Shown here one piece after another: positions 36,015 to 44,019 of a stretch of DNA of 64,000 nucleotides. The translations under genes and the position numbers were made by a program. This stretch comes from Blastopirellula sp. J2-11 (GTDB taxonomy: Bacteria > Planctomycetota > Planctomycetia > Pirellulales > Pirellulaceae), in contig NZ_CP097384.1 of the NCBI RefSeq assembly GCF_024584705.1, positions 1,302,001 through 1,366,000 of the forward strand, written 5' to 3'. Under the pieces are notes generated by a model. It searched no databases. It was given only the letters and a program-made list of their open reading frames with translations, and had not been told where the DNA came from. The first letter of the stretch is position 1; every line of letters begins with the position of its first letter.

Positions 36015-37538
36015 CTAGCCCAGTCGCCAGGTCGCGCCTTCTTTGCGATCTTCGAGGGTGACGCCCAGCGCGGTCAGGCGATCGCGGATGATGTCGCTCA
36101 TCTCAAAGTCTTTCTTTTGGCGAGCCGACGCGCGGACGTCGATCAATAGCTGCATCAGCTGGCCGACCAGTTCGCTGTCGCCGCTGGATGATTTCTCTGG
36201 CGCCGTCACAAAAATACCGAGGATGCCGGTCAGTTCTCGCAAAACCGAGAAGGCTTTCTTGATGCTGGTCAGATCGGCCGATGTGTCGCCTTCCAGCTTT
36301 TGCTGATCGATCGTCTTGTTAATCAAGCGGGCAATCTCAAACAGTTCGCTCACCGCGCCGCCGGTGTTGAAATCGTCGTCCATCTTTTCGAGATAGGCGT
36401 CGCGATGCTTGGCGATCGCGACCAGCAAGTCCTCTTTTTTCGGATCGAAATCGCCATCTTTCCGCGTCTTGGCGGCCGGCAGATCGAAAAAGCTTTCGCC
36501 GGTCAGACGTTCGTACCGTTCGAACAAACGGTAGAAGCTGTCGAGTCCGACGCCGGCTTCGGCGATCGCTTCTTCGCTAAAGAGGATCGTGCTGCGGTAG
36601 TGCGTCCGGAGGAGGAAAAAGCGGATCCGTTCGCCCGACTGACGCTCAATCAACTTGGCCAGACCGCCCGCGCCGCCTGATCGGCTCATTTTGCCGCCGG
36701 CTTCCGCGGCGCCTTCACGTTCGGCGCGACCGCCGATTTTTCCGGCAGCGGGATCGCTGCGGAGCAGCCCGTTGTGCATCCAATATTTGACCATCGGCTT
36801 GGCGTGGCAGCATTCGCTTTGGGCGATTTCGTTTTCGTGATGAGGGAAGATCAGGTCGAGTCCGCCCCCATGAATGTCGAAGGTTTCGCCCAGAATCGCC
36901 TTGCTCATTGCCGAGCATTCGATATGCCAGCCGGGGCGGCCGTCGCCCCAAGGACTCTTCCAACTTGGTTCGCCGGCTTTCGCTTTTTTCCAGAGCGCAA
37001 AGTCGCCAGGCGAACGTTTGCGTGAAGCGGCTTCGCCTCCTTCTCCCTGCATCGCTTCGACGGTTCGATTGGTCAGCTTGCCATACTCGGGGTCTTTGGT
37101 GACCTCAAAGTAGACATCCCCTTCCGAGGCGTAGGCGAACCCTTTTTCGATCAGCTCGGCGACCATCGCGATGATGCCGTCCATCGTCTCGGTCGCTTTG
37201 GGCATCTGATCGATTTGGTCAACGCCCAGCGCAGAGAGGTTATGCAAATAGTCGGCGATGTTCTCATTCGCGACTTCTTCCATGCTGATGCCGCGCTCGG
37301 TCGCCTTTTTGATCAGCTTGTCATCGACGTCGGTAATGTTGACGACCAGGTTTACTTCATAACCCGAGTAGGCGAGATAACGTTTGACCGTATCAAAAAT
37401 GACGGGGCCCACCATGTGGCCGATATGCGCCTCGGCGTAGACCGTGGGGCCGCAGAGATAAATCCCTACCTTGCCCGGCGTCACCGTTTGAAACTCTTCC
37501 TTGGTTTTCGACAACGTGTTGTAAACGCGAATGGTCAT
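36015..37538 (-). CDS. cysS: Cysteine--tRNA ligase
   Basis: A 507-residue class I aminoacyl-tRNA synthetase that charges tRNA-Cys. The zinc ligands are present (C29 in CGPTVY, C208 in WHIECSAM, H233 and E237 in PHHENEIAQ), as are the HIGH motif (H38-I-G-H41) and the KMSKS loop as KMSRS at 283-287. The segment between YWMHNG and KMSRS is about 17 residues longer than in the E. coli enzyme and rich in Gly/Ala/Glu/Arg ([14 protein letters not shown]). Length and C-terminal DALR-type region are otherwise normal. It follows ispF on the minus strand, but a long palindrome lies between, and it ends with its own terminator at 35960-35990. Confidence 0.97.
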   Translation of the reverse strand: MTIRVYNTLSKTKEEFQTVTPGKVGIYLCGPTVYAEAHIGHMVGPVIFDTVKRYLAYSGYEVNLVVNITDVDDKLIKKATERGISMEEVANENIADYLHNLSALGVDQIDQMPKATETMDGIIAMVAELIEKGFAYASEGDVYFEVTKDPEYGKLTNRTVEAMQGEGGEAASRKRSPGDFALWKKAKAGEPSWKSPWGDGRPGWHIECSAMSKAILGETFDIHGGGLDLIFPHHENEIAQSECCHAKPMVKYWMHNGLLRSDPAAGKIGGRAEREGAAEAGGKMSRSGGAGGLAKLIERQSGERIRFFLLRTHYRSTILFSEEAIAEAGVGLDSFYRLFERYERLTGESFFDLPAAKTRKDGDFDPKKEDLLVAIAKHRDAYLEKMDDDFNTGGAVSELFEIARLINKTIDQQKLEGDTSADLTSIKKAFSVLRELTGILGIFVTAPEKSSSGDSELVGQLMQLLIDVRASARQKKDFEMSDIIRDRLTALGVTLEDRKEGATWRLG

Positions 37539-37560
37539 GGCTTTTTGGATGAAGAATGGA

Positions 37561-37596
37561 ACACGGAGGACACGGATAAATCACGGAAAGACACGG
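37561..37596. repeat. Short CACGG-rich direct repeat
   Basis: Four CACGG units spaced 8-10 bases apart (ACACGGAGG, ACACGGATAAAT, CACGGAAAG, ACACGG) just upstream of cysS. Runs of this kind occur between genes in many bacterial genomes. AATCACG and CGTGATT flanking it can pair as a 7-bp stem. Confidence 0.55.
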
Positions 37597-37651
37597 TAAG
37601 AATCGTGATTAGCGTGGCGATATTTTTTCACTAGGAATTGGTGACGGGGGC

Positions 37652-37714
37652 GAATTCAATGGGGTCAGGTCCCCTTTTTTGCTGCAAAAAAGGGGACCTG
37701 ACCCCATTGAATTC
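37652..37714. repeat. Perfect 63-bp palindrome (REP-like), 31-bp arms
   Basis: The left arm begins GAATTCAATGGGGTCAGGTC and runs through CCCC, a T-run and GC; the right arm is its exact reverse complement, with a single T (37683) in the centre. The palindrome ends 4 bases before the ispF stop codon on the minus strand. The core GGGGTCAGGTCCCC resembles intergenic palindromes that I associate with RAYT (Y1-type) transposases in other phyla; that link is from memory. It would form a very stable hairpin in ispF mRNA, and may also affect transcription into cysS. Confidence 0.93.
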
Positions 37715-37718
37715 TTGT

Positions 37719-38207
37719 TCATATAAACTCGTCAATCTTCTCGAGCAGTACGACGCATTCGGCTTGGATTGCTTCGCGGCGACCGACCAGGCCGACTTGT
37801 TCGCCGGTTTTGGCTTTGATGCCGACTTGTTCTGGTTCGACCGTGAGGATTTTGGCCAGAGCCATGCGCATCGCCTCTTTGTAAGGCGAAAGTTTGGGCT
37901 CCTGAGCAAAAATGACGGTATCTATATTGATAATTCGCCAGCCTTCTTCATTCACCTTGTGATAGGCGAAGCGGAGAAAGTCGGCCGAATCACGGCCGCG
38001 ATTTTCGGCCGCACTATTGGGGAACCACTCGCCGATGTCGGGCAAATTAGCGGCGCCCAGTAACGCGTCGGTGATCGCATGCATCAAAACGTCAGCGTCA
38101 CTATGACCGACCAGATGTTGGTCATGTGGAATATCGACTCCTCCCAGGCGAAGCGGACCACCCTCGGCGAGCCGGTGCGTGTCGTGTCCTAAACCGATGC
38201 GGATCAT
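37719..38207 (-). CDS. ispF: 2-C-methyl-D-erythritol 2,4-cyclodiphosphate synthase
   Basis: A 162-residue enzyme of the non-mevalonate isoprenoid pathway, converting CDP-ME 2-phosphate to the cyclic diphosphate. The metal ligands are visible: D9 and H11 in GHDTHRL and H43 in GHSDADVLMH. Other family motifs are AITDALLGAANLPDIGEWFP and the C-terminal KAKTGEQVGLVGRREAIQ, where the more usual sequence is KATTxExLGFxGRxEGI. Length is typical for the trimeric enzyme. It is divergent from the ABC transporter operon (197 bases) and followed by the 63-bp palindrome, then cysS. Confidence 0.96.
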   Translation of the reverse strand: MIRIGLGHDTHRLAEGGPLRLGGVDIPHDQHLVGHSDADVLMHAITDALLGAANLPDIGEWFPNSAAENRGRDSADFLRFAYHKVNEEGWRIINIDTVIFAQEPKLSPYKEAMRMALAKILTVEPEQVGIKAKTGEQVGLVGRREAIQAECVVLLEKIDEFI

Positions 38208-38404
38208 GACGGGTTGCTGGGGTTGGGATGGTAACTATAAAAGCCGACAGAGTTTACGCACCTTGCGTGAACTTCCAATGGCGGGCGATTATAGCTCACT
38301 TGGCGAAAACCGACAACGCGAACGAGTAACGCCAACGTCGCAGCGTTTACCGCACTGGTTCGACCTGCACTTCCTTCATGACCCGTCAGGGTTACAATCG
38401 AATT

Positions 38405-39415
38405 ATGCCCCCAATTATCGAAATCCAACGACTGACGAAGACGTACGAGGTTTACCAGAAAAAAGAGGGGCTGTTCGCCTCGATTCAGGGGCTGTTTCAC
38501 CGCGATTACAAGACCGTTGAAGCGGTTCGCGGGATTGATCTGACCGTAGACCAGGGCGAATTCGTCGCGTTTCTCGGCCCCAATGGCGCCGGAAAAACGA
38601 CCACGCTCAAGCTCCTCTCTGGCGTCATTAACCCCACCAGCGGCAACGCGACGGTCATGGGCTATGTCCCCTGGAAACGCGAAAATGGGTATCGTCGCCG
38701 ATTTGCGTTGGTGATGGGGCAAAAGAATCAGCTGTGGTGGGACCTGCCGGCTCAAGACAGCTTTCGGCTCCATCAGAAGATCTACCGCGTTGACGCCAAC
38801 GAGTTTCAGCGCACCCAGGACGAATTGACCGATCTGTTGGATGTCCGTCGTTTGCTCAATCAGCCGGTCCGCAACTTGTCGCTGGGCGAGCGGATGAAGA
38901 TGGAACTGATCGCGGCGCTGTTGCACTCGCCAGAGGTGTTGTTTCTGGATGAACCGACAATCGGGCTAGATGTCGTCGCGCAGCACAACATTCAAAAGTT
39001 CCTGAAGCATTATCAGGCCGAGCGGAAGATCACGGTGCTGCTGACCAGTCACTACATGAAAGATATCGCCGCGCTCTGTCAGCGCGTGGTCGTGATCGCC
39101 GGGGGCGAAATCATCTATGACGGATCGCTCTCTGGAATCATCGATCGGTTTGGCGGTCATAAAATTGTCACGCTGCAATTTGAACAAGAAGCCGTGCCCG
39201 GCGATCTATCGCGGTTTGGCGATGTGATTGAGATTCAGCATCCTCGCGCCAAGATTCGGGTTGATCGCAATGCGGTCGGCCGCGTGCTGGGTTCGATTTT
39301 GGATCAGTACGAGCTGGCCGATGTCAGCGTCGAAGATCCGCCGCTCGAAGAAGTGATCGCCGAGGTCTTCTCGTTGTCCAAAGGGCAGTCGCCCGAACCG
39401 GCCGCTATCCACTAA
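38405..39415 (+). CDS. ABC-2 type exporter ATP-binding protein (COG4586-like)
   Basis: A 336-residue ATPase started at the ATG at 38405 ([16 protein letters not shown]); a start nine codons upstream is also open. Walker A is GPNGAGKTT at 58-66, the signature [11 protein letters not shown] lies near 158, Walker [12 protein letters not shown] near 178, and the H-loop LLTSHYMKD near 210. The insertion before Walker A ([17 protein letters not shown]) and the long C-terminal extension ([12 protein letters not shown]) are typical of the COG4586 group. Two permease genes follow immediately. Together they form an exporter of unknown substrate; the TSHYMKDI and [11 protein letters not shown] motifs fit this group. 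Confidence 0.92.
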   Translation: MPPIIEIQRLTKTYEVYQKKEGLFASIQGLFHRDYKTVEAVRGIDLTVDQGEFVAFLGPNGAGKTTTLKLLSGVINPTSGNATVMGYVPWKRENGYRRRFALVMGQKNQLWWDLPAQDSFRLHQKIYRVDANEFQRTQDELTDLLDVRRLLNQPVRNLSLGERMKMELIAALLHSPEVLFLDEPTIGLDVVAQHNIQKFLKHYQAERKITVLLTSHYMKDIAALCQRVVVIAGGEIIYDGSLSGIIDRFGGHKIVTLQFEQEAVPGDLSRFGDVIEIQHPRAKIRVDRNAVGRVLGSILDQYELADVSVEDPPLEEVIAEVFSLSKGQSPEPAAIH

Positions 39416-39440
39416 TCCTCGCAGCGAAGGACCTAACGTC

Positions 39441-40298
39441 ATGACCGAATTGGCGGCCCGCGCTTCGACCTGGTGGGCAATCTTCAAGATCAATTTTCAC
39501 GAGAAGCTCGTCTATCGCGGCGACTTCATGCTCGGCACGCTGATGCGTTTTTTGCCGATCGTGACGCAAGTCTTTTTGTGGTACGCCGTCTTTGGCTCGA
39601 TTCGGGCCACCACCGGCGAAGGCGCCGACCAGGCGAAAATCGCCGGCTACACCTACGACAATATCGTCGCTTATTACCTGCTGTCGACGGTTAGCCGCGC
39701 CTTCTCCAGCATGCCGGGGCTGGCCTCGGGGATTGCGTTGCAAATTCGCGAAGGGGAGATCAAGAAGTATCTGATCCAGCCGTTGGATCTGATTTCGTTC
39801 ATGTTTCTCAATCGCCTGGCGCACAAACTGACCTACTACATTGTCGCCGCGCTGCCGTTCGCGCTGGTCTTTTGGCTCTGTCGCGACTTTTTTGGAGGCT
39901 GGCCCCCCGCGACTACTTTGCTGGCGTTCTTTGCGTCCCTGTTGATGAGTTTCGCACTCGGCTTTTTTATGGAAGCGACGATCGGCATGATCGGCTTCTG
40001 GTTTTTGGAAGTCAGTTCGCTGCTATTCGTCTATATGTTGTTCAATTTTTTCCTTTCGGGGCACATGTTTCCGCTCGACATGCTCGACAGCGTCGGCGGC
40101 CCGTGGGGAACAATCGTGCGCGTCTTGCCGCTGATGTATCTCGCTTATTTTCCGGCGGCGGTTTTTCTGGGAAAGATCCAAGGGACAGAACTGGTGATCG
40201 GGTTGGTCGTGCAGTTGGCCTGGGTGATTTTCTTTTACGTGACCTGTCGCATGGCGCTGCATTACGGCGTCAAACGATATAGCGGATACGGAGGTTAA
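39441..40298 (+). CDS. ABC-2 type transporter permease (COG4587-like)
   Basis: A 285-residue membrane protein with about six hydrophobic segments (for example FLPIVTQVFLWYAVFGSI, LLAFFASLLMSFALGFFM, IGFWFLEVSSLLFVYMLFNFF, LVIGLVVQLAWVIFFYV). The N-terminal ARASTWWAIFKINFHEKLVYRGDF and central GEIKKYLIQPLD motifs are characteristic of the permease partnered with COG4586 ATPases. It starts 25 bases after the ATPase gene and ends one base before the second permease, so the three genes form one operon. Confidence 0.88.
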   Translation: MTELAARASTWWAIFKINFHEKLVYRGDFMLGTLMRFLPIVTQVFLWYAVFGSIRATTGEGADQAKIAGYTYDNIVAYYLLSTVSRAFSSMPGLASGIALQIREGEIKKYLIQPLDLISFMFLNRLAHKLTYYIVAALPFALVFWLCRDFFGGWPPATTLLAFFASLLMSFALGFFMEATIGMIGFWFLEVSSLLFVYMLFNFFLSGHMFPLDMLDSVGGPWGTIVRVLPLMYLAYFPAAVFLGKIQGTELVIGLVVQLAWVIFFYVTCRMALHYGVKRYSGYGG

Positions 40299-40299
40299 G

Positions 40300-41157
40300 A
40301 TGTCTTCGGATCGCGCGGCGTATTGGCCGGTCTTTTACACGTTTGTGCGGAACAGTTTGATCCGCGACTTGAGCTATCGCAGCAACTTCGTCATTGAATG
40401 CGCTTCGAGCTTGTCGTGGGTGTTGATGAACCTGGGGTTCTATCTGCTGATCTTCACCTTTACGGCCGAGATCGGCGACGGGACCGGCTGGAAGAAGTAC
40501 GAGTTCTTCGTCTTTTTAGCGACGACTCTCTTTATCAACAGTTTGATGCAGACCTTCTTTATGCCGAACGCCCAGGAATTTTCCGAATTGATCCGGACAG
40601 GGCGGCTCGACTTTGCGCTGCTCAAACCGATTGATACGCAGTTTTTGATTTCGTTTCAGAAGGTGAACTGGCCGTCGATGTCGAACTTTTTGTTCGGCCT
40701 GGTCTTGCTTAGCATTTCGCTCTGGAATTTGACCGAACGCCCTGACCAGCCGCTGGTGATTACGTCTTACATGTTGATCGCGTATCCCCTGTTTTTATTG
40801 TGCGGCGTCGGCATTCTCTACAGCTTGATGATCGTGTTGGCGGCGACCAGCATCTGGCTCGGCCGAAACCAGTCGCTGTACGATTTTTGGTTCTACATCA
40901 CCAGCTTTTCCCGCTACCCGATGGAGATCTACCAGGGGGGAATCGGCGACACGCTACGGATTATCTTTACGTTCGCGATCCCAATTTTGGTGGTGGTCAA
41001 CGTACCGGCGCGGATCATGGCGAAGCCGCTGGGGATTTCGTCGAGCGAAAATATCATGCTCGCCTGTTTCGCCGTCGTCGCCACCACCGGCAGCATCCTC
41101 GGCTCACGCTGGGTCTTCAAGCGAGCCCTGCTCAGCTATCGCAGCGCTTCTTCGTAA
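40300..41157 (+). CDS. ABC-2 type transporter permease (COG3694-like)
   Basis: A 285-residue membrane protein, the second permease of the exporter. Hydrophobic segments include LSWVLMNLGFYLLIFTFTAEI, FLFGLVLLSISLWNL, ITSYMLIAYPLFLLCGVGIL, IIFTFAIPILVVVNVP and IMLACFAVVATTGSIL. RTGRLDFALLKPIDTQFLIS is the family signature, and FWFYITSFSRYPMEIYQGG is also typical. Its start codon is preceded by GGAGG at 40290-40294, inside the end of the previous gene. The substrate is unknown; related systems are annotated only as uncharacterised exporters. Confidence 0.88.
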   Translation: MSSDRAAYWPVFYTFVRNSLIRDLSYRSNFVIECASSLSWVLMNLGFYLLIFTFTAEIGDGTGWKKYEFFVFLATTLFINSLMQTFFMPNAQEFSELIRTGRLDFALLKPIDTQFLISFQKVNWPSMSNFLFGLVLLSISLWNLTERPDQPLVITSYMLIAYPLFLLCGVGILYSLMIVLAATSIWLGRNQSLYDFWFYITSFSRYPMEIYQGGIGDTLRIIFTFAIPILVVVNVPARIMAKPLGISSSENIMLACFAVVATTGSILGSRWVFKRALLSYRSASS

Positions 41158-41205
41158 TGATCTTCGTAGCCCGAAGCGCGAGTTTTGAGGTTGCGCTCTT
41201 TCTCT

Positions 41206-41381
41206 GGTTGGCCGCGATAGCTCCGCTATCGGGGCGGCGCAGCCGTAGGAGGCATTAGTTCCCGGTATGTAGTTCGGGGCCATTTCAAACGGCGCGGCAA
41301 CCACCGCTATCAGATCCGACCACGGCTCGCTGCCTCTTACCGACTTCGTCGGCCCCGATAGCGGAGCTATCGCGGCCAACC
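41206..41381. repeat. Inverted repeat pair 1 (29-bp perfect arms)
   Basis: Arms at 41206-41234 and 41353-41381 are exact reverse complements and contain GCCGCGATAGCTCCGCTATC, which is itself partly palindromic. The 118-base interior shows no open frame of note. Confidence 0.92.
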
Positions 41382-41395
41382 GGGCGTGGTTTGGA

Positions 41396-41509
41396 AAATA
41401 GCGCAACCTCAAAAAGCGCGAGCGAGGGAAATGCGGTCGGCAATTCCAAAACGGTTTGAAGTAGCCAAGCGATTTTCCCTCGCTCGTGCTTTTTGAAGTT
41501 GCGATATTT
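41396..41509. repeat. Inverted repeat pair 2 (36-bp arms, three mismatches)
   Basis: Arms at 41396-41431 and 41474-41509. They include CGCAACCTCAAAAAGCG and GAGCGAGGGAAA, so part of the arm is shared with the outer 36-bp repeat, and the GAGGGAA end is shared with pair 4. This suggests a family of related elements inserted in one another. Confidence 0.9.
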
Positions 41510-41646
41510 AGCAATTCAGGAAGTATTGAACACGGGCGACGCACGATAAAACAGGGGCTGAATCCACCGAAAATCGTCACACTAGAGCGCTTTTCAGCAA
41601 GCTGAACAAAGAGTCCCCTGTCGTCTAGCTTCTCCCCCAAAATCAG

Positions 41647-41730
41647 CCGCACGGCGTTAGCCGCGGTTTCTGACAGGAACTCTTTGTCGACGGAAAATTG
41701 GAGACAAAAACCGCGGCTAACGCCGTGCGG
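41647..41730. repeat. Inverted repeat pair 3 (23-bp perfect arms)
   Basis: Arms at 41647-41669 and 41708-41730 are exact reverse complements built around GCACGGCGTTAGCCGCGG. Outside, ACAAAGAGTCCCCTGTC (from about 41606) and GACAGGAACTCTTTGT (from about 41671) form a second imperfect pair overlapping this one. Confidence 0.9.
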
Positions 41731-41815
41731 TTGATGTCGATACGTGCCGCGCAGCACCGTCTTCACTTTCAATCGTTGGAAAATCAAAATGGGTCAGCTA
41801 GCAGGAAACCGTCAC

Positions 41816-41911
41816 ACTAGCCCGCCAGCGCCAGCGAGGGAATAGAGTTGGCGATCCTAACACGGATTGAAGTGGCGAACCGTATTCCCTCGCTGGCGCT
41901 GGCGGGCTAGT
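41816..41911. repeat. Inverted repeat pair 4 (29-bp perfect arms)
   Basis: Arms at 41816-41844 and 41883-41911 are exact reverse complements built around CCCGCCAGCGCCAGCGAGGG; a 38-base loop separates them. Confidence 0.93.
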
Positions 41912-42005
41912 GTTCAATCGGTTCGAAATAGCGCAACCTCAAAACTCGCGTTTCGAGCTACGAAGAAAAGAGATGCCAAGATGAGATGCGAAGCGAATGA
42001 ATGCG

Positions 42006-43922
42006 TTACGCGTCGATCCACTCGCGCTGCCAAAGCTCTAGCACCAACAGCGCCCAGAGCCGGGCGCTATGGTCGAATTGTCCCGACATGTGTTCGTCGA
42101 GCAACTCACGGACCGTCTCTTCGCGGAAGAGTCCGCGGCGGAGCGCTTTTTCGGACAATAGCGAATCGATCAGCAGTTCTTTCAGTTCGTGCCGGAACCA
42201 ATAGTCCAGCGGCACGCCGAAGCCCATCTTGGGGCGATCCCAGATCTGCACCGGCAGCCGATCGCCAAACACCTTCCGTAAGATCTGCTTGCCGCGTCCT
42301 CGTTGATACTTGCGGCCAATCGGCAATGCGGCCGCATATTCGACCAGCCGATAGTCGAGAAACGGCTGCCGGCATTCGAGCCCGTGCGCCATCGAGGCGA
42401 TGTCGACCTTGCAGTTCAAGTCGCACGGCAAGTAGGTCGTCAGATCGGCCAACGAAGCGCAGGTGATCGCATCCCGTTTGCCGCTACGTCGCCAGGCGGC
42501 TTTCAGAAAATCAAACGGGTCGCTATCGGACAATTGCGCGACAAACTCGTCCGTGTACAACTGCCCGCGACGCGTCTCGTTGAAAATGCTGACCCAGTCG
42601 AGATAACGCCGCTCTGGCGCCATCGCAATCGCTTCGGCGAAGCGTTTCGCTTGTCGTAATCGCGACTTCTGACGTCCGCTGGAAGGGAGCTTTTGCCAGA
42701 GTTTGGCGCCTAGCACGCGTTTCAATGGGCCCAAGTGATCGATCATCGCTCCCAGACCAACCGCTCGATAGCGACGATAGCCGGCGAACAATTCGTCCCC
42801 CCCGTCGCCGCTGAGCGCGACCGTCACTTCGGCCCGGGTTTGCTGCGAGACGTACCAGGTTGGAATCGCGGAACTGTCGGCCATCGGCTCGTCGTAGTGC
42901 CAAATCAGTTTCGGCAAGATCTCGAGCGCACTGGGGGTGACTTGAAATTCGTGGTGTTCAGTTCCCAAGTGCTGAGCGACCTGACGGGCGAAACTGGTCT
43001 CGTCATATTCCTTCTGCGGAAAACCGATCGAGAAAGTTTTCACCGGGCGATCGCTCTGCCTTTGCATCGACGAAACGACCAATGACGAATCAACGCCGCC
43101 AGAGAGAAACGCGCCCAACGGCACGTCGGCTTGCAGTCGCAAGCGGACCGCGTCGTCAAACAGTTCGCGCAGTTCGGCGTCTTGCAGGGGAGGGGAACGG
43201 CGATCTTCGTGCGTGAAGTCCGGTTTCCAATACCGCTCGACGTGCAGACCGGCGTCGCTAAAAACCGCCAACTCGCCGGGCGCCAGCTTCTTGATCCCTT
43301 TCAGGATCGTGTTGGGATGCGGGACGTATTGGTAAGTCAGGTACTCGTCAATCGCAGTCGGATCGATTTCACGCGGCACATCGGGCAGCGCGAGCAGCGT
43401 TTTCAGTTCGCTCCCAAATACGATTCGCCCGGCGTGATGATAGTAATAGAGCGGCTTTTGCCCCAGTCGATCGCGCCCCAATACCAAACGCCGCTCACGC
43501 AGGTCCCAGATCGCGATCGCGAACATCCCGTTGAAATGGCGAAAGCAGTCAGGCCCTTCGTCTTCGTACAGATGGACGATCGTCTCGGTGTCGCTGTGCG
43601 TCCGAAACGCGTGCCCGCCTCCTTCGAGGCGCCCCCGCAGCGCGCCGAAGTTGTAGATCTCACCGTTGAAGATGGTCCAGACGGTTTCATCTTCGTTGGA
43701 GAGCGGCTGCTTGCCGCCGGCTAGATCGATGATGGAGAGTCGTCGATGCCCCAAGGCGACGCCGGGAACTGCTGGATAAGGATTGCGATTTTCCAGCTCT
43801 CGATGCAGATAGCCGGCGTCATCGGGACCGCGATGCGAAATGCAGTCGGTCATTCGCCGCAGCGCCTCGGCCGAAACCGCTAGTTGTGGATCGGTCCATG
43901 CCGCCCCGGTGATGCCGCACAC
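42006..43922 (-). CDS. asnB: Asparagine synthase, glutamine-hydrolysing
   Basis: A 638-residue class II amidotransferase starting with GTG at 43922, so the catalytic cysteine follows the initiator (M-C2-G-I-T-G). The glutaminase domain (1-210) shows GHRRLSIIDLAGGKQPLSNE, FNGEIYNFGALR and RTHSDTETIVHLYE. The synthetase domain has the PP-loop FLSGGVDSSLVV near 260, and HYDEPMADSSAIPTWYVS and LSGDGGDELFAGYRRY further on. Length and layout fit the bacterial asnB family, which includes versions devoted to exopolysaccharide or peptide modification; no neighbour suggests this, so a metabolic role is assumed. The gene stands alone on the minus strand. Confidence 0.93.
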   Translation of the reverse strand: MCGITGAAWTDPQLAVSAEALRRMTDCISHRGPDDAGYLHRELENRNPYPAVPGVALGHRRLSIIDLAGGKQPLSNEDETVWTIFNGEIYNFGALRGRLEGGGHAFRTHSDTETIVHLYEDEGPDCFRHFNGMFAIAIWDLRERRLVLGRDRLGQKPLYYYHHAGRIVFGSELKTLLALPDVPREIDPTAIDEYLTYQYVPHPNTILKGIKKLAPGELAVFSDAGLHVERYWKPDFTHEDRRSPPLQDAELRELFDDAVRLRLQADVPLGAFLSGGVDSSLVVSSMQRQSDRPVKTFSIGFPQKEYDETSFARQVAQHLGTEHHEFQVTPSALEILPKLIWHYDEPMADSSAIPTWYVSQQTRAEVTVALSGDGGDELFAGYRRYRAVGLGAMIDHLGPLKRVLGAKLWQKLPSSGRQKSRLRQAKRFAEAIAMAPERRYLDWVSIFNETRRGQLYTDEFVAQLSDSDPFDFLKAAWRRSGKRDAITCASLADLTTYLPCDLNCKVDIASMAHGLECRQPFLDYRLVEYAAALPIGRKYQRGRGKQILRKVFGDRLPVQIWDRPKMGFGVPLDYWFRHELKELLIDSLLSEKALRRGLFREETVRELLDEHMSGQFDHSARLWALLVLELWQREWIDA

Positions 43923-44019
43923 GCGCTAGTTCGCCTTGCTGTCGGTCGTGAAAATGGGAAGAGCCCTTATTTTAATCGGGCATCGCGTGGCGACTAGCAG
44001 CAGAAAAATTGGGCGAAAA

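Larger units (their letters stand above)
41162..41965. repeat. Composite palindromic region bracketed by 36-bp inverted repeats
   Basis: The first 36 bases (41162-41197) and last 36 (41930-41965) are inverted copies with two mismatches; the arm includes CGCGAGTTTTGAGGTTGCGC. Inside are four further inverted-repeat pairs, listed separately, filling most of the 848-base gap between the exporter operon and the asparagine synthase gene. No supportable gene lies here. It resembles nested REP/MITE-type elements. Confidence 0.88.

Noticed and set aside
37652-37714. Simple rho-independent terminator of ispF
   Set aside because: The T-run lies inside the stem rather than after it, and the arms are far longer than usual; a mobile or REP-type palindrome fits better, though it may still affect transcription.
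41158-42005. Gene on the minus strand at 41104-41787
   Set aside because: The 227-codon frame runs through several inverted repeats and into the exporter permease; composition is repeat-derived and no motif is present.
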